A stretch of 64,000 nt of DNA. Origin: Pseudomonas sp. Seg1 (GTDB taxonomy: Bacteria; Pseudomonadota; Gammaproteobacteria; Pseudomonadales; Pseudomonadaceae). Both the position numbers and the translations under genes were made by a program. Each line of letters starts with the position of its first letter. The stretch's first letter is position 1. Below the pieces are notes generated by a model. The model worked only from the letters and a program-made list of their open reading frames with translations, had not been told where the DNA came from and did no database searches. The stretch is from positions 1,056,001-1,120,000 of the forward strand of contig NZ_AP021903.1 in NCBI RefSeq assembly GCF_018326005.1. The letters run 5' to 3'. Below are positions 31,288 to 40,169 of this stretch, piece after piece.

Positions 31288-33387
31288 TTACACATCCATA
31301 GGTCGGTTGGCGGCTTGAATCGCGGTGAGGGCGATGGTGTAGACGATGTCATCAACTTGCGCGCCGCGCGGCAAATCATTCACCGGTTTGCGCAGGCCTT
31401 GCAGCATCGGCCCGAGGCTGACGCAATCGGCGCTGCGTTGCACGGCTTTGTGCGTGGTGTTGCCGGTGTTCAGATCAGGGAAGACGAACACCGTGGCGCG
31501 ACCGGCCACCTGGCTGTTCGGCGCCAGTTGCCGGGCAACCTCCGCGTTGGCGGCAGCGTCGTATTGCAGCGGGCCGTCGATCAGCAGCGAGTGCTGTTGT
31601 TCGTGGGCGAGCAGGGTGGCTTCGCGGACTTTCTCGACTTCTTCGCCGGTGGCCGATTCGCCGCTGGAGTAACTGATCATTGCCACGCGCGGGGTAATGC
31701 CGAACGCCGCAGCCGAGTCGGCGCTTTGCAGGGCAATCTCGGCCAGTTCCACGGCGCTTGGATGCGGATTCATCACGCAGTCGCCATACACCAGCACTTC
31801 TTCCGGAAACAGCATGAAGAACACCGACGACACCAGCGTGCAGCCCGGTGCGGTTTTAATCAGTTGCAGGGCCGGGCGGATGGTGTTGGCGGTGGTGTTG
31901 ATCACGCCGGACACCAGCCCGTCGACCTCATCCAGCGCCAGCATCATGGTGCCGATCACCACGGTGTCTTCCAGTTGTTGCTCGGCCATCGGCGCATTGA
32001 GGCTCTTGGTTTTGCGCAGGGCCACCATCGGTTCGACGTAGCGCTCGCGGATCAGGTCCGGATCGAGAATCTCCAGCCCCGGCGGCAGCACGATGCCTTG
32101 GGCGCGGGCCACCGCTTCGACGTCTTCGGGTTTGGCCAGCAAGACGCAACGGGCAATCCCGCGTTCCTGGCAGATCGCCGCCGCTTGCACGGTGAACGGC
32201 TCGCTGCCTTCGGGCAGAACGATGCGCTTGTTGGCGGCCTGGGCGCGCTGGATCAGTTGATAGCGGAATACGGCAGGTGACAGGCGCATTTCCCGTGGCG
32301 TGCCGCAGCGCTGGTGCAGCCAGTTGGCGTCGAGATGGCTGGCGACGAAATCGGTGATGATCTCCGCACGCTCGCGGTCGTCGATCGGGATTTCCTTGTT
32401 CAGGCCATTGAGCAAGTTGGCGGTGTCGTAGGAGCCAGTGCTCACCGACAACACCGGCAAACCGGCCTGCAACGCGCCACGGCACAGATCCATGATGCGC
32501 GGATCGGGCAGGGTGTCGCTGGTCAGCAGCAGACCGGCCAGCGGCACGCCGTTGATCGCCGCGAGGCTGACGGCGAGGATGATGTCGTCGCGATCGCCCG
32601 GTGTCACCACCAGCACGCCGGGCTTGAGCAGCTCGACGGTGTTGCGCATGGTGCGTGCGCAAATGATGATTTTGGTCATCCGCCGGGTTTCGTAGTCGCC
32701 GGCGTTGAGCACCTGCGCGCCCATCAGGTCGGCGACGTCGCGGGTGCGCGGCGCGTTGAGTTCCGGTTGATAGGGGATGCAGCCGAGCAGGCGGAAATCA
32801 CCGCTGCGCAGCAATGGCGAATGTTCTTTCAGACGCGCGGCGAAGGCGTCCATGCTTTCTTCGGTCTTGACCTTGTTGAGGATCACACCGAGGACTTTCG
32901 GGTCTTTCGGGCCACCGAACAACTGCGCCTGCAATTCGACACGGCCAGAGAGTTCGGCCAGCACTTCGTTTTCCGGCGCCGAGACCAGAATCACCTCGGC
33001 ATCGAGGCTTTTGGCCAGGTGCAGATTGACCCGTGCGGCGTAACTGGCGCTGCGGGTCGGCACCATGCCTTCCACCACCAGCACGTCCTTGCCGATGGCG
33101 GCCTGTTGATACAGGGCGATGATTTCTTCGAGTAACTCATCGAGCTGACCGTCACCGAGCATCCGCTCGACGTGGGCCAGGCCCAGCGGTTGCGGCGGCT
33201 TCAGGCCGTGAGTGCGCGCCATCAGTTCAGTCGAGCGCTCGGGGCCGGTGTCACCCGGATGCGGCTGGGCAATCGGTTTGAAGAAGCCGACTTTCAAGCC
33301 CGCTCGCTCCAATGTACGCACCAGCCCGAGGCTGATGGAGGTCAGACCCACGCCAAAATCGGTGGGGGCGATAAAAAAAGTTTGCAT
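31288..33387 (-). CDS. pta: Phosphate acetyltransferase Pta, long form
   Basis: This 699-residue enzyme interconverts acetyl-CoA and acetyl-phosphate. It has an N-terminal P-loop-like/DRTGG regulatory portion (MQTFFIAPTDFGVGLTSISL) and a C-terminal PTA domain (IVLPEGSEPFTVQAAAIC, DCVMNPHPSAVELAEIAL). The length matches the long proteobacterial type. ackA is not next to it in this window. Confidence 0.95.
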   Translation of the reverse strand: MQTFFIAPTDFGVGLTSISLGLVRTLERAGLKVGFFKPIAQPHPGDTGPERSTELMARTHGLKPPQPLGLAHVERMLGDGQLDELLEEIIALYQQAAIGKDVLVVEGMVPTRSASYAARVNLHLAKSLDAEVILVSAPENEVLAELSGRVELQAQLFGGPKDPKVLGVILNKVKTEESMDAFAARLKEHSPLLRSGDFRLLGCIPYQPELNAPRTRDVADLMGAQVLNAGDYETRRMTKIIICARTMRNTVELLKPGVLVVTPGDRDDIILAVSLAAINGVPLAGLLLTSDTLPDPRIMDLCRGALQAGLPVLSVSTGSYDTANLLNGLNKEIPIDDRERAEIITDFVASHLDANWLHQRCGTPREMRLSPAVFRYQLIQRAQAANKRIVLPEGSEPFTVQAAAICQERGIARCVLLAKPEDVEAVARAQGIVLPPGLEILDPDLIRERYVEPMVALRKTKSLNAPMAEQQLEDTVVIGTMMLALDEVDGLVSGVINTTANTIRPALQLIKTAPGCTLVSSVFFMLFPEEVLVYGDCVMNPHPSAVELAEIALQSADSAAAFGITPRVAMISYSSGESATGEEVEKVREATLLAHEQQHSLLIDGPLQYDAAANAEVARQLAPNSQVAGRATVFVFPDLNTGNTTHKAVQRSADCVSLGPMLQGLRKPVNDLPRGAQVDDIVYTIALTAIQAANRPMDV

Positions 33388-33447
33388 GCGAATTCTCTAA
33401 AGTTGCATGGCAATGGTGTCAGCTTATGTCTGGCTGACTACCGAAAT

Positions 33448-33744
33448 TCAGTCGCCAAGGTTATCGCTAACCGAGCCTTGCGCGCACCAACCACAGGCAA
33501 AGGGTTGGCCTATTTTTTCAATACGTTGCGCCGGGTCAAGGACCCAGGCTCGCGATTGCCACGGCGGCTGATGACGCAGGTGTTGGGTGTGGCCGCAGGA
33601 AAGCTCGGCCACCCAGTGACCTTCCTCGTCCTGATGAAAGCCGGTAATGGTCGAATCCCGTTTGTCCGGGTTGTGTTCGCTTTCGCGCGATTGCTTCGCT
33701 AAACTTGGCCTTTCTATATTCTTATGCAAAAGGTCTCGCCCCAT
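33448..33744 (-). CDS. DUF3565 domain protein
   Basis: This protein of about 98 residues contains the DUF3565 core (GFHQDEEGHWVAELSCGHTQ, WVLDPAQRIEKIGQPFACGW), with paired Cys/His that may bind metal. Function unknown. ATG 33744 overlaps, back to back, the ATG of the FKBP gene (shared CATG); a start at 33774 is also open. The first 30-odd residues lie over the FKBP promoter region and are less certain. Confidence 0.75.
   Translation of the reverse strand: MGRDLLHKNIERPSLAKQSRESEHNPDKRDSTITGFHQDEEGHWVAELSCGHTQHLRHQPPWQSRAWVLDPAQRIEKIGQPFACGWCAQGSVSDNLGD
33691..33720 (+). promoter_or_regulatory. Putative sigma-70 promoter of the FKBP gene
   Basis: TTGCTT and TATATT are separated by 18 bp, 23 bp before the FKBP start. 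The spot lies inside the opposite-strand DUF3565 reading frame. Confidence 0.4.
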
Positions 33745-34228
33745 GCTGATCGCCGCCAATAAGGCTGTCTCCATCGACTATACCCTCACCAACGACGCTG
33801 GTGAGGTCATCGACAGCTCCGCCGGCGGCGCTCCGCTGGTTTACCTGCAAGGCGCAGGCAACATCATCCCGGGCCTGGAAAAAGCTCTGGAAGGTAAAGC
33901 TGTTGGTGATGAGCTGGAAGTTTCCGTTGAACCGGAAGACGCTTACGGCGAATACGCCGCTGAACTGGTCAGCACCCTGAGCCGCAGCATGTTCGAAGGC
34001 GTTGACGAGCTGGAAGTCGGCATGCAGTTCCACGCTTCGGCGCCGGACGGCCAGATGCAGATCGTCACCATTCGTGACCTGGACGGCGACGACGTGACTG
34101 TCGACGGCAACCACCCACTGGCCGGTCAGCGCCTGAACTTCAAAGTGAAGATCGTTGACATCCGTGATGCCAGCCAGGAAGAAGTCGCTCATGGTCACGT
34201 CCATGGCGAAGGTGGCCATCACCACTGA
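33743..34228 (+). CDS. slyD: FKBP-type peptidyl-prolyl isomerase, SlyD-like
   Basis: This 161-residue isomerase and chaperone has the split FKBP fold (IDYTLTNDAGEVIDSSAGGA, PGLEKALEGKAVGDELEVSV) with an inserted chaperone flap, and a His-rich tail HGHVHGEGGHHH that can bind nickel. ATG 33743 gives MLIAANKAVS; the upstream frame to 33647 is not used. A terminator follows. Confidence 0.92.
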   Translation: MLIAANKAVSIDYTLTNDAGEVIDSSAGGAPLVYLQGAGNIIPGLEKALEGKAVGDELEVSVEPEDAYGEYAAELVSTLSRSMFEGVDELEVGMQFHASAPDGQMQIVTIRDLDGDDVTVDGNHPLAGQRLNFKVKIVDIRDASQEEVAHGHVHGEGGHHH

Positions 34229-34258
34229 TTTCTGCGCTAAGCTTTCGAGAACTGGAGA

Positions 34259-34280
34259 GGCGCCTGCGGGCGCCTTTTTA
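34259..34280 (+). terminator. Terminator after the FKBP gene
   Basis: GGCGCC-TGCG-GGCGCC followed by TTTTTA. Confidence 0.8.
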
Positions 34281-34351
34281 GTCCGCGGCTGTCCTTGGTG
34301 GCCTCGCCAAGTGGCTGTTTCGAGTAGAACACGGGAATCCTGGAGTCCGTC

Positions 34352-34834
34352 ATGAGTGCTTTTCACGACCTTAAGTTGACAGCCCTGGATGGTCAGGAGC
34401 TACCGCTGGCACCGTTCAAGGGCCAAGTCGTGCTGGTGGTCAACGTCGCCTCCAAGTGCGGCTTGACCCCACAGTATGCGGCGCTGGAAAACCTCTATCA
34501 GCAATTCAAAGGCCGAGGCTTCAGTGTGCTGGGCCTGCCGTGCAACCAATTTGCCGGTCAGGAACCGGGCACCGAGCAGGAAATTCAGGAATTTTGCAGC
34601 CTCAACTATGGCGTGACGTTTCCGTTGTCGAGCAAGCTTGAAGTCAACGGTCACGATCGTCATCAGTTGTACCGTTTGCTGGCGGGCGAGGGTGCGGAGT
34701 TCCCCGGTGACATCACCTGGAATTTCGAGAAGTTCCTGCTCGGCAAGGACGGCCGGGTGCTGGCTCGGTTCTCGCCGCGCACGGCGCCGGATGATCCGAC
34801 GGTGATTGCCGCGATCGAGAAAGCGCTGGGTTAA
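34352..34834 (+). CDS. Glutathione peroxidase-family thiol peroxidase
   Basis: This 160-residue enzyme reduces hydroperoxides. The peroxidatic Cys36 lies in NVASKCGLTPQY, the usual Sec position, and WNFEKFLLGKDG carries the conserved Trp-Asn. LPCNQFAGQEPG is also typical. Bacterial members often use thioredoxin rather than glutathione. A single gene bounded by hairpins. Confidence 0.94.
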   Translation: MSAFHDLKLTALDGQELPLAPFKGQVVLVVNVASKCGLTPQYAALENLYQQFKGRGFSVLGLPCNQFAGQEPGTEQEIQEFCSLNYGVTFPLSSKLEVNGHDRHQLYRLLAGEGAEFPGDITWNFEKFLLGKDGRVLARFSPRTAPDDPTVIAAIEKALG

Positions 34835-34847
34835 ATCGCCAAAGATC

Positions 34848-34902
34848 AAAAGATCGCAGCTTTCGGCAGCTCCCACAGGGATTGCCGATGCTGCGATCTT
34901 TT
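34848..34902. terminator. Terminator hairpin after glutathione peroxidase
   Basis: AAAAGATCGCAGC and GCTGCGATCTTTT pair, enclosing an inner REP-like CAGCTCCCACAGG segment. The T run gives a bidirectional terminator. Confidence 0.75.
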
Positions 34903-35001
34903 CGTTTCTATCCCTTAATCATTCAAATCAATAGTGCTGTTCAAAGCTTGCAACGCTCCATATTATCGCCGTCATAAAGTCATTCCCTGTGGAGCCTTCC
35001 A

Positions 35002-36105
35002 ATGCCGGTTCAAGCCTTGTTCAAACCGTTTCATCTCGGTGCCCTCGAACTGCCGACCCGCGTGGTCATGGCGCCTATGACCCGTTCGTTTTCTCCAGGC
35101 GGCGTGCCTAATTCGAAAGTCATCGAGTACTACCGCCGTCGCGCAGCAGCCGGTGTCGGCCTGATCATCACCGAAGGCACGACCGTCGGCCACATTGCCT
35201 CCAATGGTTATCCGAACGTGCCGCAATTTTTTGGTGACGCGCCATTGGCCGGCTGGAAGAAAGTTGTCGATGCGGTTCACGCCGAGGGCGGCAAGATCGT
35301 TCCGCAACTGTGGCACGTGGGCAGCGTGCGGCGCATCGGCACCGAGCCGGACGCCAGCGTGCCGGGTTACGGCCCGTCGGAAAAACTCAAGGACGGTCAG
35401 GTCGTCGTGCACGGCATGAGCAAACAAGACATTCAGGACGTGATCGCCGCGTTCGCTCAAGCGGCTAAAGATGCACAAAACATTGGCATGGACGGCGTGG
35501 AAATCCACGGCGCTCACGGCTACCTGATCGACCAGTTCTTCTGGGAAGGCAGCAACCAGCGCACTGACGAATACGGCGGCAGCCTGGCCAACCGTTCGCG
35601 TTTTGCCATCGAACTGATTCAAGCCGTGCGTGCGGCGGTCGGTGAAAGCTTTCCGATCATCTTCCGCTTCTCGCAGTGGAAGCAGCAGGATTACACCGCG
35701 CGTCTGGTGCAAACCCCGGAAGCGCTGGGCGAGTTCCTCAAGCCGCTGTCCGACGCTGGCGTGGATATTTTCCACTGCTCGACGCGGCGCTTCTGGGAGC
35801 CGGAATTCGATGGCTCCGATCTGAATCTGGCCGGCTGGACACGCAAACTGACTGGCAAGCCGACCATCACCGTTGGCAGTGTTGGCCTGGATGGCGAGTT
35901 CCTGCAGTTCATGGTCAACACCGACAAGGTTGCGCAGCCGGCCAGTCTGGAGAAACTGCTGGAGCGCCTGAATAAAGAGGAATTCGATCTGGTAGCGGTG
36001 GGGCGTGCGCTGCTGGTCGATCCGGACTGGGCGCTGAAAGTGCGTGAAGGGCGTGAGCAGGACATTCTGCCGTTCAGCCGTGAGGCGTTGATGACGCTGG
36101 TTTAA
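35002..36105 (+). CDS. Old yellow enzyme-type FMN oxidoreductase
   Basis: This 367-residue TIM-barrel flavoprotein belongs to the NADH:flavin oxidoreductase family, which reduces activated alkenes such as enones and maleimides. MAPMTRSFSPGGVPN and DGVEIHGAHGYLIDQFF-WEGSNQRTDEYGG are family signatures, with the C-terminal VGRALLVDPDWALKV phosphate-binding segment. Natural substrate unknown. A single gene with its own promoter region. Confidence 0.92.
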   Translation: MPVQALFKPFHLGALELPTRVVMAPMTRSFSPGGVPNSKVIEYYRRRAAAGVGLIITEGTTVGHIASNGYPNVPQFFGDAPLAGWKKVVDAVHAEGGKIVPQLWHVGSVRRIGTEPDASVPGYGPSEKLKDGQVVVHGMSKQDIQDVIAAFAQAAKDAQNIGMDGVEIHGAHGYLIDQFFWEGSNQRTDEYGGSLANRSRFAIELIQAVRAAVGESFPIIFRFSQWKQQDYTARLVQTPEALGEFLKPLSDAGVDIFHCSTRRFWEPEFDGSDLNLAGWTRKLTGKPTITVGSVGLDGEFLQFMVNTDKVAQPASLEKLLERLNKEEFDLVAVGRALLVDPDWALKVREGREQDILPFSREALMTLV

Positions 36106-36123
36106 GCGTCGCTCTCACTGACG

Positions 36124-36247
36124 CTATCGCTGGCAAGTCGAAACGTCGCACCGCAGCTCCCACAGGTTTTGCGGGTGTTCACAAAAATTGTGTTCATCAC
36201 AGCCCCTTGTGGGAGCTGCGGTGCGACGTTTTCGACTTGCCAGCGAT
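36124..36247. repeat. Long-armed REPIN-like inverted repeat
   Basis: Arms of about 43 bases run from ATCGCTGGCAAGTCG to CGCAGCTCCCACA on the left and are mirrored on the right, with a one-base indel (GAAACG against TTTTCG). It carries the REP core plus an extra CGTCGCACCGC block absent from the other copies. Confidence 0.85.
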
Positions 36248-36271
36248 GGCGGCTTCAAAATCAGCGAAGAC

Positions 36272-37447
36272 CTAAGGCAGTGTCTGTGCATTCGGCACAA
36301 CCTGCTCCCCCACGCACGCCCCACGCAAATGACTTTCAAACTGCTCAATCACCGCTGGCCAGCCTTGGCGACTTGCATGCTGCCGCGCATTGAGCCGCAC
36401 GCAACGCAACGTTTCGTCCTCCTCCAGCAACCACGCCGCTGCATCGCAAAACGCGTCTTCATCGCCTGGCATTGCCAGCACGCCGTTGTAGCCATGGCGA
36501 ATATGTTGCGCCGCCGCTGCCTGATCGTAAGCCACGACACCCAGCCCTGAAGCCAGCGCTTCCAGCACCACATTGCCGAAGGTTTCGGTCAGGCTCGGGA
36601 ACAGAAAAACATCCCCCGACGCATAGTGCGTAGCCAACGCTTCCCCGCGCTGTGAACCACAGAAAATCGCCTCGGGCAGATCCTTTTCCAGTGCCATGCG
36701 TTGCGGCCCGTCACCGACCACGATGAGCTTCATATTGCGCTGTGGATAAGTGCTGCGCAGTTTTTCAAAGCTGCGTTTGAGTAAACCAAGGTTTTTCTCT
36801 GGTGCGAGCCGTCCTACATGAATCACCGCAATGTCACGCTCGCCCAGTCCCCATTGCTCACGTAAAGCGTTCAGCCGTTTCGCCGGATGAAATAGCTGGC
36901 TGTCCACACCTCGCGACAACAACGCCAGACGCTCGAAATGCCGGCGCTCCAGTTCCAGGCGCTGACTGACGCTCGGCACCAGTGTCAGCGCCGAACGGTT
37001 GTGAAACCAGCGCAGGTAATGGGTCAGCATCCGGGTCAGCAGACCGAGGCCGTATTGACTGGTGTATTGCTGGAAATTGGTGTGAAAGCCGCTGACAACC
37101 GAAATCCCCAGTCGCCGCGCCGCGCGCAACGCCGATAAACCGAGCGGGCCTTCAGTGGCGATATACAGCACATCCGGGCGCTGACGCTTCCAGCGCCGCA
37201 GCAGTTTGTGCATCGACGACTGACCCCATTGCAAGCCCGGATAACCGGGTAACGGCCAGCCGCGACACAACAGCAGCGCATCATCTTCACTGCGCTGCGG
37301 ATCATCGGCCTGACGCGGACGCACCAGTTCGACGCGATGCCCGCGCGCGCGCAAGCCATCGCACAAGCGGCCGAGGGTATTGGCCACCCCGTTGATTTCC
37401 GGTGGGAAGGTTTCGCTGATCAGAGTGATATGCAGAGCTGTCGTCAT
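36272..37447 (-). CDS. Glycosyltransferase family 4 protein
   Basis: This 391-residue GT-B glycosyltransferase has the acceptor-binding N-terminus ISETFPPEINGVANTLGRL and the nucleotide-sugar-binding C-terminus (VIHVGRLAPEKNLGLLKRSF, FPSLTETFGNVVLEALASGL). It resembles the cytoplasmic mannosyl- or glucosyl-transferases of GT4 that build glycolipids. The acceptor is unknown. A single gene ending near the REPIN. Confidence 0.9.
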   Translation of the reverse strand: MTTALHITLISETFPPEINGVANTLGRLCDGLRARGHRVELVRPRQADDPQRSEDDALLLCRGWPLPGYPGLQWGQSSMHKLLRRWKRQRPDVLYIATEGPLGLSALRAARRLGISVVSGFHTNFQQYTSQYGLGLLTRMLTHYLRWFHNRSALTLVPSVSQRLELERRHFERLALLSRGVDSQLFHPAKRLNALREQWGLGERDIAVIHVGRLAPEKNLGLLKRSFEKLRSTYPQRNMKLIVVGDGPQRMALEKDLPEAIFCGSQRGEALATHYASGDVFLFPSLTETFGNVVLEALASGLGVVAYDQAAAAQHIRHGYNGVLAMPGDEDAFCDAAAWLLEEDETLRCVRLNARQHASRQGWPAVIEQFESHLRGACVGEQVVPNAQTLP

Positions 37448-37587
37448 GACCTCAGTGTCGGCTGAGGCGATGTCGCCATTGTGTCAAGTTGATGATGGAT
37501 TAATGACAGATGCTTATCTGTCTGCCTAAACCTTTGGCCTATGCGGTCGTTAGCTTTGGCTTAAACTCTTTTTCCAGGAAAACGGCT

Positions 37588-38163
37588 GTGTCCGAGAATG
37601 CTTATGCGCCGGCTGAGGCGCAACTGTTGGTTGCGGGTGAACAAACTCCAGAGTTTTATGTTGTCGCACGGTGGAAGTTCATTCTGCTGTCGATCCTCAG
37701 TTTTGGCCTGTATTTCTATTTCTGGATTTACAAGAACTGGAGCCTGCACAAGCGCAGTACTCAACAAGAGCTATGGCCGTGGGCGCGAGCTTTTTTCTAT
37801 TTGTTTTTTGTGCATCAGCTTTACCGGCTCGCCAAAAAACGAATTCTCGACAGGGGCGGTAAATCCAATTGGGATCTTGAGCAGTGGGCGACAGTCTTTG
37901 TCGTATTGACCGTAGTCGCGCACATATTCGAAAAGCTTCCCAAGCAGATTCCTGAGCTGAGTTTTCTTGGTCTTGTCGCCTTGATCATGTTGCCGATAAG
38001 AGTTTATGTCGCGAGCGAAGGTCAACAACTGATCAATTTGGCTGCGAACGACCCGCAAGGCCTGAGTAACAATCGCCTCAACGCCTGGAACTTGCTGATC
38101 ATCCTGCCAGGCGTTGCGGTGTGGGTGTTGGTAGGGCTGTTGTTAGCTGGCGTTTACCCCTGA
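37588..38163 (+). CDS. Hypothetical four-helix membrane protein
   Basis: I do not recognise a named family beyond a loose likeness to DUF4234-type proteins. The protein of about 191 residues has a polar N-terminus, then hydrophobic segments (FILLSILSFGLYFYFWIY, LWPWARAFFYLFFV, LIILPGVAVWVLVGLLL). I prefer GTG 37588 because AGGA precedes it at 8 bp; an ATG at 37510 would add 26 residues. The short WIYKNW segment after the first helix recalls putative membrane-embedded subunits. Single gene. Confidence 0.6.
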   Translation: MSENAYAPAEAQLLVAGEQTPEFYVVARWKFILLSILSFGLYFYFWIYKNWSLHKRSTQQELWPWARAFFYLFFVHQLYRLAKKRILDRGGKSNWDLEQWATVFVVLTVVAHIFEKLPKQIPELSFLGLVALIMLPIRVYVASEGQQLINLAANDPQGLSNNRLNAWNLLIILPGVAVWVLVGLLLAGVYP

Positions 38164-38188
38164 GTTATCAGGATTAAAGACTGGAGGC

Positions 38189-38944
38189 TCAGGCTTTTTC
38201 CTGAGCCAGTGCCTCGGCACCACGCTCACGCACCCAGAACAGCGTTGCCCCGGCTACAGCAGCCGGCATCATCAGGATGTTGACCAGCGGAATCAGCAGC
38301 ACCAGATAAACAATCCCGCCGAAACTCATACTCTGCCAGCGCTTCTGGCGCAGCCAGGCGAGCATTTCGTTCCAGCCCAGTTTGTGGTTGTCCGCCGGGT
38401 AGTCGATGTACTGGATCGCCATCATCCAGACGCCGAACAATAGCCACAGCGGTGCGGCGATGATGTTCACCACCGGGATGAACGAGAGGATGAACAGGCC
38501 GATGGCCCGTGGCAGAAAGTAGCCGAGTTTGCGCATTTCCCGGGCGAGGGTGCGCGGGATCATTTCGATCAGTTCACCCCAGCTGAACGCCGGGAAATCA
38601 TCGGTGCCGCGCACCACCACTTCGACTTTTTCCGCGAGGAAACCGTTGAACGGCGCGGCGATGATATTGGCCAGCATGGTGAAGCTGAAAAACACCATCA
38701 ACGCCACCAGCACCACGAACAAGGGCCAGAGGATGTAGCTGAGGAAACTCAGCCAGTCGGGCAGCGAGGGCATCAACGTATCGACCCACAGGCTGAACTG
38801 GTGGCCGGCCAGATAGATCAATCCGACGAACAGCACCAGATTGATGGCCAGCGGCAACAACACGAACAGTCGCAGGCCGGGGCTGAGGACCAGTTTGAGG
38901 CCTTCGCGAAGGTATTGCGGGCCGGACAGAACAGGGGCGGGCAT
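38189..38944 (-). CDS. cysZ: Sulfate transporter CysZ
   Basis: This 251-residue inner-membrane protein takes up sulfate for assimilation. Start ATG 38944 gives [20 protein letters not shown], the expected N-terminus. Long hydrophobic segments occur at about 30-50, 70-95 and 150-170, and the tail is rich in Ala/Glu/Lys. It marks the last core gene before the accessory block. Confidence 0.92.
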   Translation of the reverse strand: MPAPVLSGPQYLREGLKLVLSPGLRLFVLLPLAINLVLFVGLIYLAGHQFSLWVDTLMPSLPDWLSFLSYILWPLFVVLVALMVFFSFTMLANIIAAPFNGFLAEKVEVVVRGTDDFPAFSWGELIEMIPRTLAREMRKLGYFLPRAIGLFILSFIPVVNIIAAPLWLLFGVWMMAIQYIDYPADNHKLGWNEMLAWLRQKRWQSMSFGGIVYLVLLIPLVNILMMPAAVAGATLFWVRERGAEALAQEKA

Positions 38945-39083
38945 AAGGTGCTCCGAGCATAGGGAAAACGCGCCGACCTTACCGACTTTGCAACAGCTGC
39001 GAAAGCACGGCAGAGCGATCGACATTCACTGTAACAAAGATCAGAGGAACGCTATTCGTCAGTGAATCGTTTACCGTCCGCTC

Positions 39084-40169
39084 TCAAAGCTCGAAGCGAA
39101 TCCGCGATTCACGGCGTTGTGCTGGTGGTAACGCTTCTCCGCGTTTTACGGCGGCCAGTAGCTGCTCGACCCCTATATGAACGGCATCGGCCTGCACGTT
39201 GCACGGTTTGAAATCCGCGACATTGTCGAGGCCTTGGCGGTGCGCCTGAATGATTTTCACGTCCTGGCGAATCACGATGTGGGTGTACAGATGAATGAAA
39301 GGGCGCAACAGGCCCAGTACCCAGCGAGGTAAGCGGAAGCGGTAGGCGATGTAGGTGTAGACGCGCGACTGGCGCGAATCGATGGGCGTGATCTGACTGA
39401 TGATGAAGAATGCCGAACGCTCGCCCCACCGATAGTCGCAGCGGGTGACGTTGGGCGCAAAAAAACGATCGGTGTGCACCAGCGGCTCGCCGTCTGGGTT
39501 GCTCAGCCAGTCCATCAAACCGATCTTGTCGCCGTCGTCGTGATACGTCACTTCAATGCTCTGCGCTTTACACGCCAGCGTGGCTTCCATCGTTCGCCCG
39601 CTGCTGGAACGGAAGATACCCTCGTGGACAAAAACAGTGTGTGGCACATCCATGAAGTTCTGCACGAGGCTGCCGACGTCGGCCTCGAAGGTGTTGATCA
39701 TGAAATAGGACTGCCAGGGTTTTTCGCCGTAGACCGGGAGCTTGAACACGGTTTTGCTTTGCGGGTCACCCGTGCCGGTGTAGACCCAGACCAGTCCGTC
39801 CTGTTCCTGCACCGCAAAGTGACGCTGGCGGTAGCGATACGCGGGGGATGTCGACGAGCACGACGTCTCGCCGACGCTGGGGATATGCACCACTTGCCCC
39901 TGAGCGTTGTAGCGCCAGCCATGATAAGGGCACACCAGGCAATCGTCGGCAATCTTGCCCGCCGACAGGCGCGTGCCGCGATGCACGCACTGGTCGAGCA
40001 ATGCGGCTACCTGGCCGTCACGCTGGCGGAAAAGCACCAGGTTCAAGCCTAGAATCTTCGCCCGGTAAGGTTTGTTTTTGCGCAGTTCTTTCTGTGCGCA
40101 CGCCACATACCACTGTTCGAGGGTGCCATCGTCGGGCGTCTCGAGGAGGTTGTTCAAAGGTGCCGACAT
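39084..40169 (-). CDS. Rieske-type ring-hydroxylating oxygenase
   Basis: This 361-residue protein has an N-terminal Rieske [2Fe-2S] site (Cys61-x-His63 and Cys80-x2-His83 in CVHRGTRLSAG and CPYHGW) and a C-terminal mononuclear iron domain with the NFMDVPHTVFVHEG motif. Such enzymes hydroxylate or demethylate aromatic, sterol or other small substrates, using electrons from a separate reductase; none is encoded nearby. Its start overlaps the end of the GH3 gene by 16 bp, so they form one operon with the desaturase. Substrate unknown. Confidence 0.9.
   Translation of the reverse strand: MSAPLNNLLETPDDGTLEQWYVACAQKELRKNKPYRAKILGLNLVLFRQRDGQVAALLDQCVHRGTRLSAGKIADDCLVCPYHGWRYNAQGQVVHIPSVGETSCSSTSPAYRYRQRHFAVQEQDGLVWVYTGTGDPQSKTVFKLPVYGEKPWQSYFMINTFEADVGSLVQNFMDVPHTVFVHEGIFRSSSGRTMEATLACKAQSIEVTYHDDGDKIGLMDWLSNPDGEPLVHTDRFFAPNVTRCDYRWGERSAFFIISQITPIDSRQSRVYTYIAYRFRLPRWVLGLLRPFIHLYTHIVIRQDVKIIQAHRQGLDNVADFKPCNVQADAVHIGVEQLLAAVKRGEALPPAQRRESRIRFEL

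Noticed and set aside
33448-33774. DUF3565 start at 33774
   Set aside because: It would extend the gene 10 codons over the start of the FKBP gene; the internal ATG at 33744 is shorter, though neither is proven.
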